From assembly GCF_015832195.1 (NCBI RefSeq), contig NC_052016.1, forward strand, positions 30,277,129 to 30,341,128: a stretch of 64,000 bases of DNA, in the 5' to 3' direction. Shown here one piece after another: positions 12,601 to 23,591 of this stretch. A program made the position numbers and the translations under genes. Position 1 is the stretch's first letter, and every line of letters begins with the position of its first letter. The notes beneath the pieces were generated by a model. The model saw nothing but the letters and a program-made list of their open reading frames with translations, searched no databases and was not told the DNA's origin. Origin of the DNA: Motacilla alba alba (Eukaryota > Chordata > Aves > Passeriformes > Motacillidae).

Positions 12601-14789
12601 GCTATGCTGTTTCACCAGTTGCTTTCATTTTATCCCTTGCAAGCAAAATAATGTGCATCTAACTTCTCTGACAGTGATGTGACCCAAAACATGTCTGTCT
12701 GTCTGTCTTTGCAGTTTGTTACAGGATGATAGCATTTGTGCTTTCTTCTTTCCTTCTCCAAATCATCAGTCTTGACTCTTCTACTCTTGTTTAAGGTTGG
12801 AGTCATATGACAAACCAGAAAAAAACCACAGAAATAAAGATAAAATCTTATCTTTATTCTATAAGATAAAAAGAGTATACATGTGGAGTATTTGGTTGTA
12901 CATCTTTGGTCTTCTTTACTCAAGCTGTGAACTCCTATTTCAATAGAATAATTATTATTGAATAACATGCTGTGGTCATTGACATGCTGTCTTGGGCTCA
13001 GCAAGATAATTATGTCAAGGTTCTGTCAGATTATCTTATAAGTTAAAGATTGAATACTGGCACAAATATTCAAGCTAAGTCATGTATTGTATTTCTTCTT
13101 TTTCATCTTGTTCCCAATGTTGTCAAGAATTCATACCTGAAGATTGTTCACACTTTTTTTGTCCACCAATTCATCACCTCATGGACAAGGAGTTACAAGG
13201 CATTTTTCTACGTTCTTCAAATCAGACATTTGTTGGCTGCTATGGAGGGTAGGGTCAGCTGGCTACTCCTGATTCCAAAGGAGATGGCATTGGCTGTGTA
13301 AGCTTGAAGATGGGATGCATCTTTTCTTTTATGCAATTTGCATCATAGGTGATCCTTTAATAGCATTGCACATCTTGTCTCTTTCAGTGGTTTCATCAAT
13401 TATTCAGAGCTATTGACCCCTCATAAGTGTAGCAATCACTTCAGTTGAAAGCTTTAGGACAGATATTTTTGGCCTAAGGAAGAATTTTGTCATCAAAGTA
13501 AGATCCAGAAACTCCAGTCCTGCACCAAGAACCATCATGGCAGATAATAAACAAATATGTAACAAAAGAATATTCTGTGAAGGACAAATCCACAACCTAA
13601 GTAAATAGCTGAAAGGTCTAAGCCAAACAGGCACCCAGAGCCATGTTTGAAGGAAGATTCCTCAGTCTGACAATGAAGATGTCATTATGGCAAATGATTT
13701 CAGGTTACGGTGTAGGTCTATCTAACCACATAAACATTTATTTGTAAATGTTGCAGGCATTACATCAGATTTTTTGTTTCATATCAGATTTCTCTTTTCA
13801 TATCAGATTTTTACATAGCTATGTTAGGTCACATCTGTGTGACTGTTAAGATACACAATATTAATAGCACATTGTAATAGCACCATTTAGGTTGCTTGCA
13901 AGCTGGAAGGCCTCCTAGCCCATTCTCCTTCTCTCTGCCTGTCAGATACATAGGCAGGGGGGAAAATGTTTTCTTTTCAGGGAATTTCTGTTACAGAAGT
14001 TTCAGTAGTCAATGCTGACCTGAGCAAGAGTTGATTGACTTCCCCTGTGTTTCCTTCTGGGTGCTTTTGCTGCTAATACATACAGGAAAGGGAATAAGGA
14101 AATAGAAAAGTATCTCCAAATCTATTGATACAGAATTGGAGAAGAACTCAAGAGAGGTTCTTCTTGGAGAAGGCAGAGCTCAGCTATACAATCTGCTTTG
14201 CACAACAAAAGAGCTAGGGATTTTCAGTTACATTCATAAATCTGCTCTCCCAGCTGACATTGATTAAAGATTAAATTAATACATTTTTCTACATGACAGC
14301 TAAAAGAGAGTACATACTCATGTTGATAGGGATGGCAAGTGCTAAGCTAAAAAAGAGGAAGTGTATTTATTGAGAATTAAATTAAAGATGGTAATGCCAA
14401 CAATATGATTAATAATCAAATATCTATAAAATGAATAGTAGTATGGACAGCAAGGTTATGTTATGCCTTTTTTTACCGCTGAAATACCTACAGATATGAC
14501 CCACAGAAATGCTATTTATGGAAGCTGTAACAAAAACATCACCATGTTATTAATGTTGGTTTGGTCACAAATCCCAAACATAACACCATGCAAGTTATTA
14601 CACAGAAAATCACCAGCCCAAATCAGGAAAGGATAAAATATCCCTTGACTTTTGAAAATGTAGAAGACCAAGAGCTATGGCCTGCAGCATTAGATGAGTC
14701 TAGAATTGTTACTTGAAATGAAAAATCTTGATATGAGTCTTTGAGCAAGGGAACTCCTGAGTACCTAGCTCAACTTACTTAATTTTATC
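9601..14789. other. Long AT-rich unique stretch, no gene recognised
   Basis: Very AT-rich, especially 10400-11550, where TAAT and ATTA words are dense and GC is very low. No transposon is recognised. Frames reach 124 codons (12630-13004 minus) without family resemblance. A short inverted repeat, aataaagata with tatctttatt and a 6-base loop, lies near 12833-12858. The only other structure seen is the triplicated motif listed at 13762-13815. Confidence 0.45.
13762..13815. repeat. Imperfect tandem repeat of a catatcagatttt motif
   Basis: Three closely spaced copies of a motif resembling catatcagatttt, the first reading acatcagatttt, separated by short T-rich spacers. This looks like local slippage in AT-rich DNA. 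No function can be assigned. Confidence 0.7.
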
Positions 14790-14810
14790 TTTTTTTTTTT
14801 TTTTTTTTTT
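14790..14810. repeat. Poly(T) tract, 21 bases
   Basis: An uninterrupted run of 21 T followed by a short CT-rich stretch. It could be a poly(A) tail of a minus-strand retrocopy, but the sequence on the 3' side (plus strand) shows no recognisable gene copy, so I call it a simple homopolymer. Confidence 0.85.
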
Positions 14811-15789
14811 CTTTCTCTACATAGACATGTGTTTTGTTTGTTAGGCTTTTTTGTTTTGTTAATGTTGTTTTGTGGTATCATACTGCATGTTTCATTAGGC
14901 TTATTTCCAGATATGCTGTCACTGGCCATGTTGTACAGCTGTGAAAAATTAGTATCTGAAATCTCCACTGGCACATGTGAAAAGTGTGAGAAAAGGATCT
15001 TGGGAAGAAGGTATAGAAGCAGGATATGATCTTTAATGTTTCAGTCACTGGGTTTGTGGTCATGACCCCTTAGTGTCACAGAGGGCAGAGGTTTTGAAGG
15101 AATTGGTAACATCTTTCCTTATACCAGCTGAAATATTCACAATATGGAATGAGTATCAGGGTCATGAGAGGTTTAACTTAAGGAGTTACCTTATCTTCAG
15201 TCTCTCAGGTACAGAAGCAAAACCCACAAAAATATTCAAATTATAGATCATCCTGCATGGAGTCCCTTCCTTTACCCATGCTTTCTAATTTTGTTTCAAT
15301 GAGTTTATATTTGAAATTTTTTTCTCCTTTTCTTTCTTTTGATAGTTACTTCATGAATATGCAGTCATAAGGTGTTTTTGTAAGGCCTTCTGAAGGTCCA
15401 AGGCTGGCTGTGCATGAGACCAAGGGAGCATGATTTGCTCATAAAGAGGCAAAAGAAAGTGTAAACAGACGTATGGCAAATGTATCCGGAATTTTAAAAT
15501 CCTGCTGATTGGTCCTTTCTGAAGACTTATCTACTCCTGCTCCTCAGTGTGTCAATGACACAAGCTTTGACTCCCAGCCCCAAAATTTGAAGGAATGGGG
15601 TATGAGAGTGCTGGTAGATGTGTGTAGCTTGTGAGTGAGACCAATCAGTATTTCACTCAACATTATTTACTGGATGCATTGAGGGAAAAGACAGACAATT
15701 TTGGTTTCCTTATTTTAAACTCAGTGACTGTATCTGTGCTAATAAACAGTCCCAGAGGTTGTTTCCATATGCTGAGTATGATTTTTTTT
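14811..15789. other. Unique sequence, no gene seen
   Basis: AT-rich DNA without recognised repeats. The open frames are short and unconvincing. Confidence 0.5.
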
Positions 15790-16420
15790 TAATACTGTCA
15801 CATGAAAAGGGGAGATTTGCTCCACCCCTTAGTGTTCGATTAGTCTGTTAGCTCCCCAGGAAAACTGGGACCCTTGTGCCCAACCTCTATCAGTGTCTTG
15901 TTATGGGGGCCCTTCACTGAGCAGTTCTCTACATTGAAGGGCAGTTTGACTGACTTGTTTAGGGTGACATGCCTGAGAAACCTCCTACTGGCTCTCCACA
16001 CCTTTACCCACTGCCAGCATGCCTGAAGGACTCTCATTAACAGGTGATGGAAGAACTCTCTTTATTAATATAATTGCAACAGATTTAAGGGCTGCTGCTG
16101 GTGGTATCTCACTTCAAAAACATATTGAAAGCAATAGAATAACAAGCAATCTAATTCAAAACAACATACTAACAAGATCTAATCCCTAACAAAAGTTAGC
16201 TCAAGATAATCCTTCAGTGTGCACAGAGTACAGTTCTTACTCAATAGGGGTCCCTGTGGGGGGAGAAGACAGATTCAACCTGTCAGCTGATCCCAGAAGT
16301 TATGACAGAGTCTTCCCCAACTTCTTCCCATTCTTGACTCACTTCTATACTATTTCCTTACATTTATGTTGAGCTTGAGTGACTTCAGTCATACATCTGA
16401 GTTACTGAGGGGTGGTCATA
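15790..16420 (-). mobile_element. Possible old LTR (minus strand), uncertain
   Basis: The minus strand carries AATAAAGAGAG (poly(A) signal at 16061-16066) about 270 bases before a GC-richer U5-like segment that ends near 15790. The stretch from about 15820 to 16330 reads like a decayed retroviral LTR: a CT/GA-rich U3-like half, a single polyadenylation signal, then a distinct downstream half. I see no clear TG...CA ends, no TATA box that convinces me, and no target-site duplication. It may instead be unique DNA with a chance AATAAA. Boundaries are guesses. Confidence 0.25.
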
Positions 16421-17190
16421 CCTTAGGGCAGATATCTCAGTATGGCACCCAAGAAAAGTGTTGCATGGGCACATGGGTCAGTCCAAGGAGAGTGATTTCA
16501 CTACAGCTGCTGATTCAACAGCAGGACATATTCCTCTGTTTCCCTTGGTTTTCAACAGTTGTGCAGCTTACTGGCTAGAAAGTACCACTGAGTTCCCTCC
16601 TCTGCAAGGGTTTTGATAGAGTGTGGCCACAGTGTTTCCACTCTGCTCCACCCTGTGTTTAGCCCCTCTCAGACTGTGTTGTGTGTGGGAGGTCAGGTGT
16701 ACTGACCACATTCCATCCCACTTTATTTTCCTCTGTAATTTCTGTACTGTTATTTTTTAGCCCCAGTCATCTTCCCACAAGTGCTCAGCTACTGTCACTG
16801 ATCTGTTTTGGCCCCAGCCAAATAAAATGCTCCCAGACAATTCACAGGCACAGCTTGAAAGTTAACAAGGACCAGAATGCTTTGGGATGTAAAGGAGTTG
16901 GGCTATAGAAGTATGTGAAAAAAGGCCAGTCTCTACTAGAGAATAAGTGCTGGGGGTGCATTTATCTTCCCAGTACGGACATTAGGTATCCAGTGAATAA
17001 TGTACTTTTATCAGCATTCTGTAGTAAAATGGTTGTGCAGCTGTCACTTTTCATGGATTAGGCAGGGCTGAATCCAATGTGGTCTCATAAAAGGGTGTTT
17101 TTCCTCCTTGAGTCTGACAAGAAAAATTGGTGGATCCCAACAATATTTTCTTTTAAGAATGAGTTGTCTTCTCCACTGTGTAATTTGTGT
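16421..17190. other. Unique sequence, no gene seen
   Basis: Mixed composition. Open frames up to 75 codons occur on the plus strand (16681-16908) without family resemblance. Confidence 0.45.
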
Positions 17191-17208
17191 ATCATCATCA
17201 TCATCATC
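17191..17208. repeat. (ATC)6 microsatellite
   Basis: Six perfect copies of atc. On the minus strand they would read as consecutive GAT (Asp) codons, which explains the run of Asp in a chance open frame there. Confidence 0.95.
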
Positions 17209-17461
17209 TGCATGAAGACGAAATAATTGAATTAGTGGTGGTTTGATTTGTTTTCCTAATAAATAATAATTCTTCACATGGAAGATGATCTGACTCATAG
17301 CCCTGTTTCTTATTGGTGAACACTGTAAGTAAATGAAAATAGTAATGTGTGGGGTTTCCAGCCCTGGATTGGGGTGACCCCAAAAGATGGAAAAGTCCCT
17401 CCTCCCACCCGTGCTTTCTAAGAAAGACTCAGTAATCCTCTGTTGTCTGTTCTCAAGGTTG

Positions 17462-17467
17462 TTTATT
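17462..17467 (-). terminator. Poly(A) signal of the solo LTR
   Basis: AATAAA on the minus strand, within cacaataaaca-like context in the R region of the LTR. It is the expected 3'-end-processing signal of the former provirus. Confidence 0.6.
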
Positions 17468-17561
17468 GTTGGTTATCCAAAAGATTCTTCTCTCTGAACT
17501 GCTGTGGCCCGTTCAGCAGGTCAGACAAAGGCACTCTGCCCTCCCAGGGGGCTGGTGCCAT

Positions 17562-17569
17562 TTTTTATA
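17562..17569 (-). promoter_or_regulatory. TATA-like box of the solo LTR
   Basis: TATAAAAA on the minus strand, placed correctly between U3 and the LTR poly(A) signal. It could still start transcripts running toward lower coordinates. Activity is not shown by sequence. Confidence 0.5.
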
Positions 17570-18071
17570 TCATATATTACATACTACATGTTTATACTTT
17601 TCCCCCAATGCCTACTATCTATATTGAATGGTGACTTTCTACTCTAATCCAATCTGTGAGTGCCAACATCACCAAAGACATGGAGGCTAGGAAGGAGAAA
17701 GAAAGAGGACAGGGCACACCCAAATCCCTCCATCTTAGAACCCCCTGACCCCCATGTACAAAACCTGGACCCCTGCGTACAAGGCTTAAAACCCCCCTGT
17801 ACAGCACTCAAAAATCCTTCCTTTCACTTTGTGATTACTTCTACTACAATACCTAACTTGTGTGTGTGGCTTGTAATTCTTCATACAGAGTTAGTAATTT
17901 GCTCCACGGGCTAAGATCAAAACCCCACGTGTGTCTTTGGCTGCATGCCAGGGTCTCAGAGCCCCCTGCCAGCGGCTCTGGCCATCCAGGGCACCCAGAG
18001 GGATGTCCTGGATTTGGACAGTAATGGAAAAATGGGACTCTGTTAAGTTTTGACAAAACCCACCCCTTACA

Positions 18072-19689
18072 CTTCTGAAACACCATCTTAATTCCTGAAA
18101 AAAAAAAAAAATTATATCAACTGCTTCCATTGTGGGGTCACCTCCTTGCACTACATCTCCCATGATTCACCCACAGCCTCGGTCTGCTGCCTCTGGCACT
18201 CACCTGCCTTTGCTGATTCAGGAGTGATGACACCTGCTGGGAAACATCTTTTCAAGCAGTCAGGTGTTTTCCTGCATAGCATTTTGGTCGAAATCCTATC
18301 TTTCAAATCTTCCCAGGGCTTTGTGATTTTGAAAGAGAAGCCAGGGCAATGGTTTTAACTTGTCACTGTGCTCTGCAGCACAAATACTCTGCAGCACAGG
18401 GGAAATTCTGCCACCCATAGATGATAGACAGGGAAATAGAGGCATGGTGACTAATCCACAGTGAATAGCACATCTTAGGAACAGAGTCCAGGTCATATGC
18501 CCCCTGCCAGCTATGCTAGAATTGGTGACTTAAAGGTGAAAGGCTGCAACTGTGAGACAAGTGGCCCTCCTTTTTTAGCAATGATTAACATTCCTGAAAA
18601 GCCTGCCAAGGCTTATGGCAGGTAGTCATGATTTACTGCCTCTGAGGATCTTTATGCAAGGATTTACATGCCAGCTGTAACAAGCTCAGATGCCTGAAAC
18701 CTTGAAATTTGGCTTGCACTATTTTAAATTCTCTCCTTAATTTAAATAAGGAATATTTCTAAATGGTTATATGGTAATAATATGGAGGTACGTAATTTCT
18801 TCTGGAGGAAGTGAACTACTGGAAAACCTCACTGAGGCATTTAACAGATTTATTAAAAAACATAAAATCAAACCTAGAACTGAACTTTCTAATTCAATTC
18901 CTTTGTGCACTGGCACCACAGTGCAGTGGCTGTTACTGCATCACCCAAGTTTCCCTGTCTGCAGTGGTTTAGCTTTTTTTGCCTCCAGTAATGAGGTACC
19001 TCCCCTTCTAACGCAGCAAAGCTAAATTTAGGCCCTGCAGAGTGCACTATTCCTATATTTAGTGCTGTGAAAGTCAGACTTCAGCAAGGAACTGGCTAAA
19101 AAATGAGGTGTTCGGCAGTCCAGGAGACAGAAACAGAAACAGAGCAAAGTGCCTCTTTGGATTTTCCCCCTGTGGCCAGGCAGCAGTGACAATGGAGGTC
19201 TCTGTGCAGGGACAGCATTTAAAAAAATATATATATCTGTCCCAGCAGTTATCATAGAATTCCTGAACGTGAGCAGACAAAAAGCTGCAGAGCCCAATGC
19301 CACTGGGAGAGCACCGAGCAAGGCTGCTGGCTTTGTGACAAAGGGAGGCTGCTGGCAGTGAGCAGGCGACACAGTGGCGGTGGCTCTGGTGGGCTCTGCA
19401 GCATCCCCAGGTGCCAGCAGCACTGCAGGGCTGGTTCCAGCTGTGTTTTACTCCTCTGCCCTACAACTGGGTATCTGCTCATATACGGTATACGTAGAAG
19501 TATGCCGGTGCTCATGTGGACCATCAGGGTCCGATTCTCATGTACCCAAACTTGCCATGCGTCAGCTTGGTGTGATTTGTAAGACAATATAATACTGTTT
19601 GTTAAACCAGGTGAAGTATTTGGGAGGGAAACAGGAAATCTGGGGGTACTTTCCTTTGAGTTTTCCAATAAAGCAGGAAGTGCATGCCA
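18072..19689. other. Unique sequence grading into CpG-richer DNA
   Basis: From 18072 to about 19030 the DNA is ordinary, including a 14-base-class A run near 18099. From about 19350 GC content rises, and CpG sites reappear at 19490-19565 (tacggtatacgtag, tgccggtg, gtccgatt, tgcgtcag). This is the shoulder of the CpG-dense segment listed next. No exon is recognised. Confidence 0.45.
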
Positions 19690-19865
19690 CAGACGGCCGT
19701 GGGGATGGAAATTGTGGCTTTTACTCGTAAGGCTCTGAGCAGATAGAGGAGCGGGGTGGCGGCAGCAGCACCCGCCCCGGTGATGGCCCGGCTCTGCCCG
19801 GCCCACAAGCACGGACGGCACCGCTAGAGGGCTCGCAGGACGGGGATTGCCACGTCTGGAAGAAA
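19690..19865. promoter_or_regulatory. Compact CpG-dense segment, candidate promoter or first exon
   Basis: About 175 bases with roughly 60% G+C and about 17 CpG dinucleotides, near the number expected by chance. The surrounding DNA is strongly CpG-depleted. A GC-box-like cccgccccgg lies near 19771. On the minus strand an open frame runs from about 19808 down to 19602. Its central part reads as a plausible hydrophobic, Ala-rich segment followed by basic residues (AAAATPLLYLLRALRVK, then HFLLYWKTQRK), but no protein family is recognised and no good ATG or splice donor is evident. Retained CpGs suggest germline hypomethylation, as at promoters. A recently inserted GC-rich fragment or a small first exon are alternatives. 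Confidence 0.4.
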
Positions 19866-20060
19866 ACGAATTAAAACTGTAAGATGTGCTGGCACCGAGC
19901 CCTTTTTCTGCTACTGGCAGAGGTTAACAGAGTTATTATAAACGGGTACTCAGTGATCACTTCAGATTGCCTCTTGGGGACTGCCAGCCATATGATTTAA
20001 TTCCTGTGTGAATCAGAAAGCATCTTTTGAACAGACATCGGATTGATTCGGTCAGGCAAA

Positions 20061-20085
20061 TTTTTTTTTTTTTTTTTTTTTTTTT
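20061..20085. repeat. Poly(T) tract, 25 bases
   Basis: The longest homopolymer in the window, with no interruption. It might be the poly(A) tail of a minus-strand retrocopy, but the adjoining sequence (20086 onward) shows no recognisable transcript copy. Confidence 0.9.
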
Positions 20086-21149
20086 AATTCAAGTCTGCAG
20101 AGTCTGTACCTCAAATAAGAATGGATTAAAGTTTGATGGAAAAAACTTAGTATATCCTAAAACCCTTGGGGGAAACCTGTTTTCAGAAGAAATGTAAACA
20201 GTCAAGAAAGATAAGTATATAGAGCTAGAAGATTCCTGAAATGATCCTGTGCTTTCATAGCCATCAGGCCACACAGTGATAAAACTTTCCTAAACTAATG
20301 TTGTTATTTTCTAAAAATAGCCATGTTTTTTTCCCCCCACTATTCTCTTCCTGGGAGGTTCTTCCAGAAGAGTACAGGTAGAATAATTACAGCCTAATTT
20401 TATTGTGGCTCACTTATTCCCATTTGCTCTTGTGCCACTTTTTCTTCCTTAGCTCTTCTTCCTCCCCAATGTATCCTCCCTATAAATACACCTGGGATAA
20501 TTATATTTTGTGCCAGCCTTTTCTTGGCTGGCCTAAACAAGCAGAGTTCTTAAAATTGCACATGCTAAAATAGGCCATCAAGCTTCAGGACTGTTGCCAC
20601 AAGGCACAAGGACCTTTTTTGAAATCTTCTTTTACCCTTTTGTCCATTAGAGAACATTGCACAAGTGGGGGTGCTGTGACATGGGGAAAATTTGCCATTG
20701 TGTGTTTTTATGAAGTGTGGCAACAGAGTATTTTTCTGAGACAAAATATTGCTCTGAGAGGCCCACTTTATGATGCAAATTGGCAGGTACTAGTCTAGAT
20801 GAGCTATTTTCCTTTGATTTCTAATTTTTAAATGTAGAACAGCTTAGTTGCTATAGAGAAAATCATACTGGTATAAACCAAAGAACATGACCTCAGAAAA
20901 ATTGAAAACAAAGCATCAACAGCAGAGAAAATAGAACAGCCTTCAAAACATCTAAAATTTTCCTGAATTTTCTGTGAGATTCAGGATCATATTAAAAACA
21001 TTCAGGACAGCATTCACATATTAGTATCTTCTCCTTTATGGGCTGGTTCTTGGAAACTGGAAAATGTTTCTAGCTTTGCCACAGCTCCTTTTGTCTTGTC
21101 TCCTTGGCTGAGTTTCCATACATGTAATGAGTTGCCAATGATGGCTTTT
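20086..21149. other. Unique sequence, no gene seen
   Basis: AT-rich DNA with no recognised repeat or frame. Confidence 0.5.
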
Positions 21150-21348
21150 CACAGAATCACTAGGTTGGAAGAGACCTTTAAGATCATTGAGTCCAACCCA
21201 TGCCATAACACCTCAACGAAACCATGGCACTGAGTGCCACATGCAATCTTTTTTTTAACACATCCAGGGATGGTGACTCCACCACCTCCCTGGGAAGACT
21301 ATTCCACTACTTGGCAGACGATTCCAGTACTTTTGACCACTCCTTTCA
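21150..21348 (-). mobile_element. CR1 LINE, 3'-terminal fragment (minus strand)
   Basis: Starts on the plus strand with cacagaatcactaggttgg and continues through gagacctttaagatcattga, gagtccaaccc, acctcaacgaaaccatggcactgagtgccac and acatccagggatggtgactcc. This is the reverse complement of the CR1 3' UTR and the end of ORF2. A small internal duplication appears near 21300-21330, where the attcca...ac motif occurs twice. The remainder of ORF2 is missing through 5' truncation. This short copy is similar enough to the usual consensus to be moderately young. Confidence 0.93.
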
Positions 21349-23591
21349 GCTGTGTGCCAGCAGCACGGCAGTGAAAACCGACTCTGTTCTCATAGGAATG
21401 AGAAGAAGGAAGCATGTCTGAAGGACAAGATTGAGTCCATGCAGTGCTCAGTCTATGTAGCAAAGCTCATGGCTGGGAACAGTCAGTCAATAACCATTGC
21501 TGACTATGGAATCACAAACCCTGAACTGTTCTGAGGCAGGAATGACAGGGACAAAGACAATGCCAAGCCTCTCAAGTTCCTATTAACTTGTCTGTAGCCC
21601 ATAACGCATGCTCTCTCCTGAGCATTCACTCATTTACACAAGCATTAAGTGTATCTGCAAAAGTACATCTATCTTGACATTCTTTGGCTCTGTGATCACA
21701 GCAATGCTTTGATAAAAAAGGGGAGTGAAAGGGCCTTGTTTTAGCTGGAGGCCAAAAGCTGCTTGAAAGGAATGAAAAGGGAGGGGGATTCCATGCTGAA
21801 GGTAATTAAAGAAGATGAAGTACTTGGGTAAAGTGAATGCTTCACTGTGCAGAGTTAATGCTGAATTTCACTGGTCTGGGAAAAGAAGCTGAAACGTTGC
21901 TGGTCAGATTTGTGTTAATAATTTTCTTACATGCTACTGAATGGCCCAACTCACTTTGCTGGGGGAACAGAATATGATCCAACCAATGCCCAAAAGACTT
22001 TAGGAAAAATTCATGATAAAGAGAGCCAATTCTGTGCTTTGACAAGAGAACATGTGAATGTTTTAATATTATCTCCTGGTAGATCCAGGAGTTGAAGGAA
22101 ATTGAGGCCTTGTTGGACAAACAGTGCCCAAGAGATGTAGTCACTGCTCCAGTAACTTGTAGTCTTAACAGATGTAAGGCAAAAACAAGGGAGGTGAGAG
22201 GCAAGAGCTGCATGATCTGATGTGGGAATGCGCCAGTCCAGTGAGCATTAATGGCTCACAAGCAACTTTATCCCCTCCTCACAGTCAGTCTGGACTGAAA
22301 GAAAGGTTATGGGAATTTGATAAAATACAGATGCCACTCTAGCAGAGAGTCTAGCAGCAGAGTGACTGCAGGCAACTCCCTATGGGCTGGCTGTGTGGCA
22401 ATTGCCAAGGTGATATCTATAAATTCAGCTCCCAGAGCCTGTGTATCCCTGTCAGCACATTGATTGGCCTCAGCTGCAGGACCCAGGTACAACCTGGTGT
22501 GAAGCCTCTGCCCAGCACTGGGCACCATTGGAGCAGAGGTGCTTAGGGAGATCTGGCCTGGCTGTACCTATGTAGCCAGTAATGCAGCTCAACCTTTGCC
22601 TGGACCTTGAGCCTTAGTTGTTTCTCAGTATCACATGGCATTAAAGCTGCATTGAAAACCAGATTTGCTCAGGTGTGTTGCCAGATTTCCAATGACTCTG
22701 AGGTCAGGATGTCAGCCTGGCAAGCTATTCAGCAGTGCTATCCTCACAGCTATAACTCAATTACCAAGGTATGCAAAACCCTTTGTGATTTTCCCCTTCT
22801 TATTTCTAGTTCATTTTCTAAATAGCTACACATACCAGTTGCCCTTTTTCTGTTTCTCAGGTGCTTTCTTCTGTTGCCAAAATATCTCTCTCCCTGGCAG
22901 GCAACATGAGGGAGGATGGCACCGCTCTCCTTCCCCAGATGGTCACTTCTGTCTCCTCCTCAGCCACCAACTGCTGAATGTGAAAGGATTCATGACACGA
23001 GTGTTCACGTAGTGAGAGGCTGAGAAATTCCATGGCTTGTAGTACTGTCCTCAGCCCAACCTTCCTCTTCATCTGTATTTTCATTTGCTACTCAGGGTGG
23101 AGGAGAGCAGCCATGAGTCATCCTAGGGGCTGCTGACTCATATTTTCGGTCAGAGCAGTTGGTGTGCTGAGGGTTTCTCAAGGCTCTGCCCAATCTTTCA
23201 TGCCCAGAAGCTCAGTGGAGGGTTTGTGCATGGATTTTCCTCCCTATGATTTCTAGCTCCCAGTTGATTTTTCTCTCTGTTTTCTGTTTCATTGTTTCCT
23301 CCCTTGCCAGTAGCTTTTCCCTACCCCTGCAACCCACTTTGAGCTTTCCAGTTCCAGACTGAATCTGCCTGCTCCATATATGCTAATATGTCCCTCTAAC
23401 ATCCTGTATGTTTTTGCTGCTTGGATAGAGTCCACTTGTATTTGCTGTCTGTGTGCGGTGCTGCTATGTCATGGCTTGGACAGCCTGTGGCAGTGTGCTT
23501 GAGTTTGTGCTAAGGAAGACCATATTCTTTTCAAAGCTAAGTTGCTAAGCTGCACATGTTGATGTATGCCATCCTTTGCAGCTGGTATCAG
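21349..23591. other. Unique sequence, no gene seen
   Basis: 2.2 kb without recognised repeats. A 123-codon minus frame (21842-22213) and a 115-codon plus frame (22665-23012) show no family signature. Confidence 0.45.

Larger units (their letters stand above)
17346..18071 (-). mobile_element. Solo LTR of an endogenous retrovirus (minus strand)
   Basis: Read on the minus strand, this 0.73-kb element opens TGTAAGGGGTGGG, ends ...CCCCACACA and so has the TG...CA ends of an LTR. It carries a TATA-like box (TATAAAAA, complement of 17562-17569). About 95 bases downstream is a poly(A) signal (AATAAA, complement of 17462-17467) just before a T/G-containing stretch, as expected for the end of the R region. 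The long U3 is GC-moderate and includes a Pro/Cys-rich chance reading frame. No gag, pol or env lies beside it, so it is a solo LTR left by recombination between two LTRs. The type resembles LTRs abundant in passerine genomes, probably ERVK or ERV1-like. The class is uncertain. I could not find a convincing target-site duplication, so the outer ends may be off by 10 bases. Confidence 0.75.

Noticed and set aside
12660..12715. gtctgtctgtctgtc run as a microsatellite of note
   Set aside because: Only about four units long (near 12692-12710) and common in vertebrate DNA.
19252..19821. 189-codon open frame on the minus strand, the longest in the window
   Set aside because: It spans CpG-dense and ordinary DNA without family resemblance, with no strong ATG context or splice sites. 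GC-rich DNA has fewer stops by chance. The CpG segment itself is kept as a finding.
20061..20085. Poly(T) run as the tail of a processed pseudogene on the minus strand
   Set aside because: The adjoining sequence shows no recognisable transcript copy and no flanking target duplication was found.
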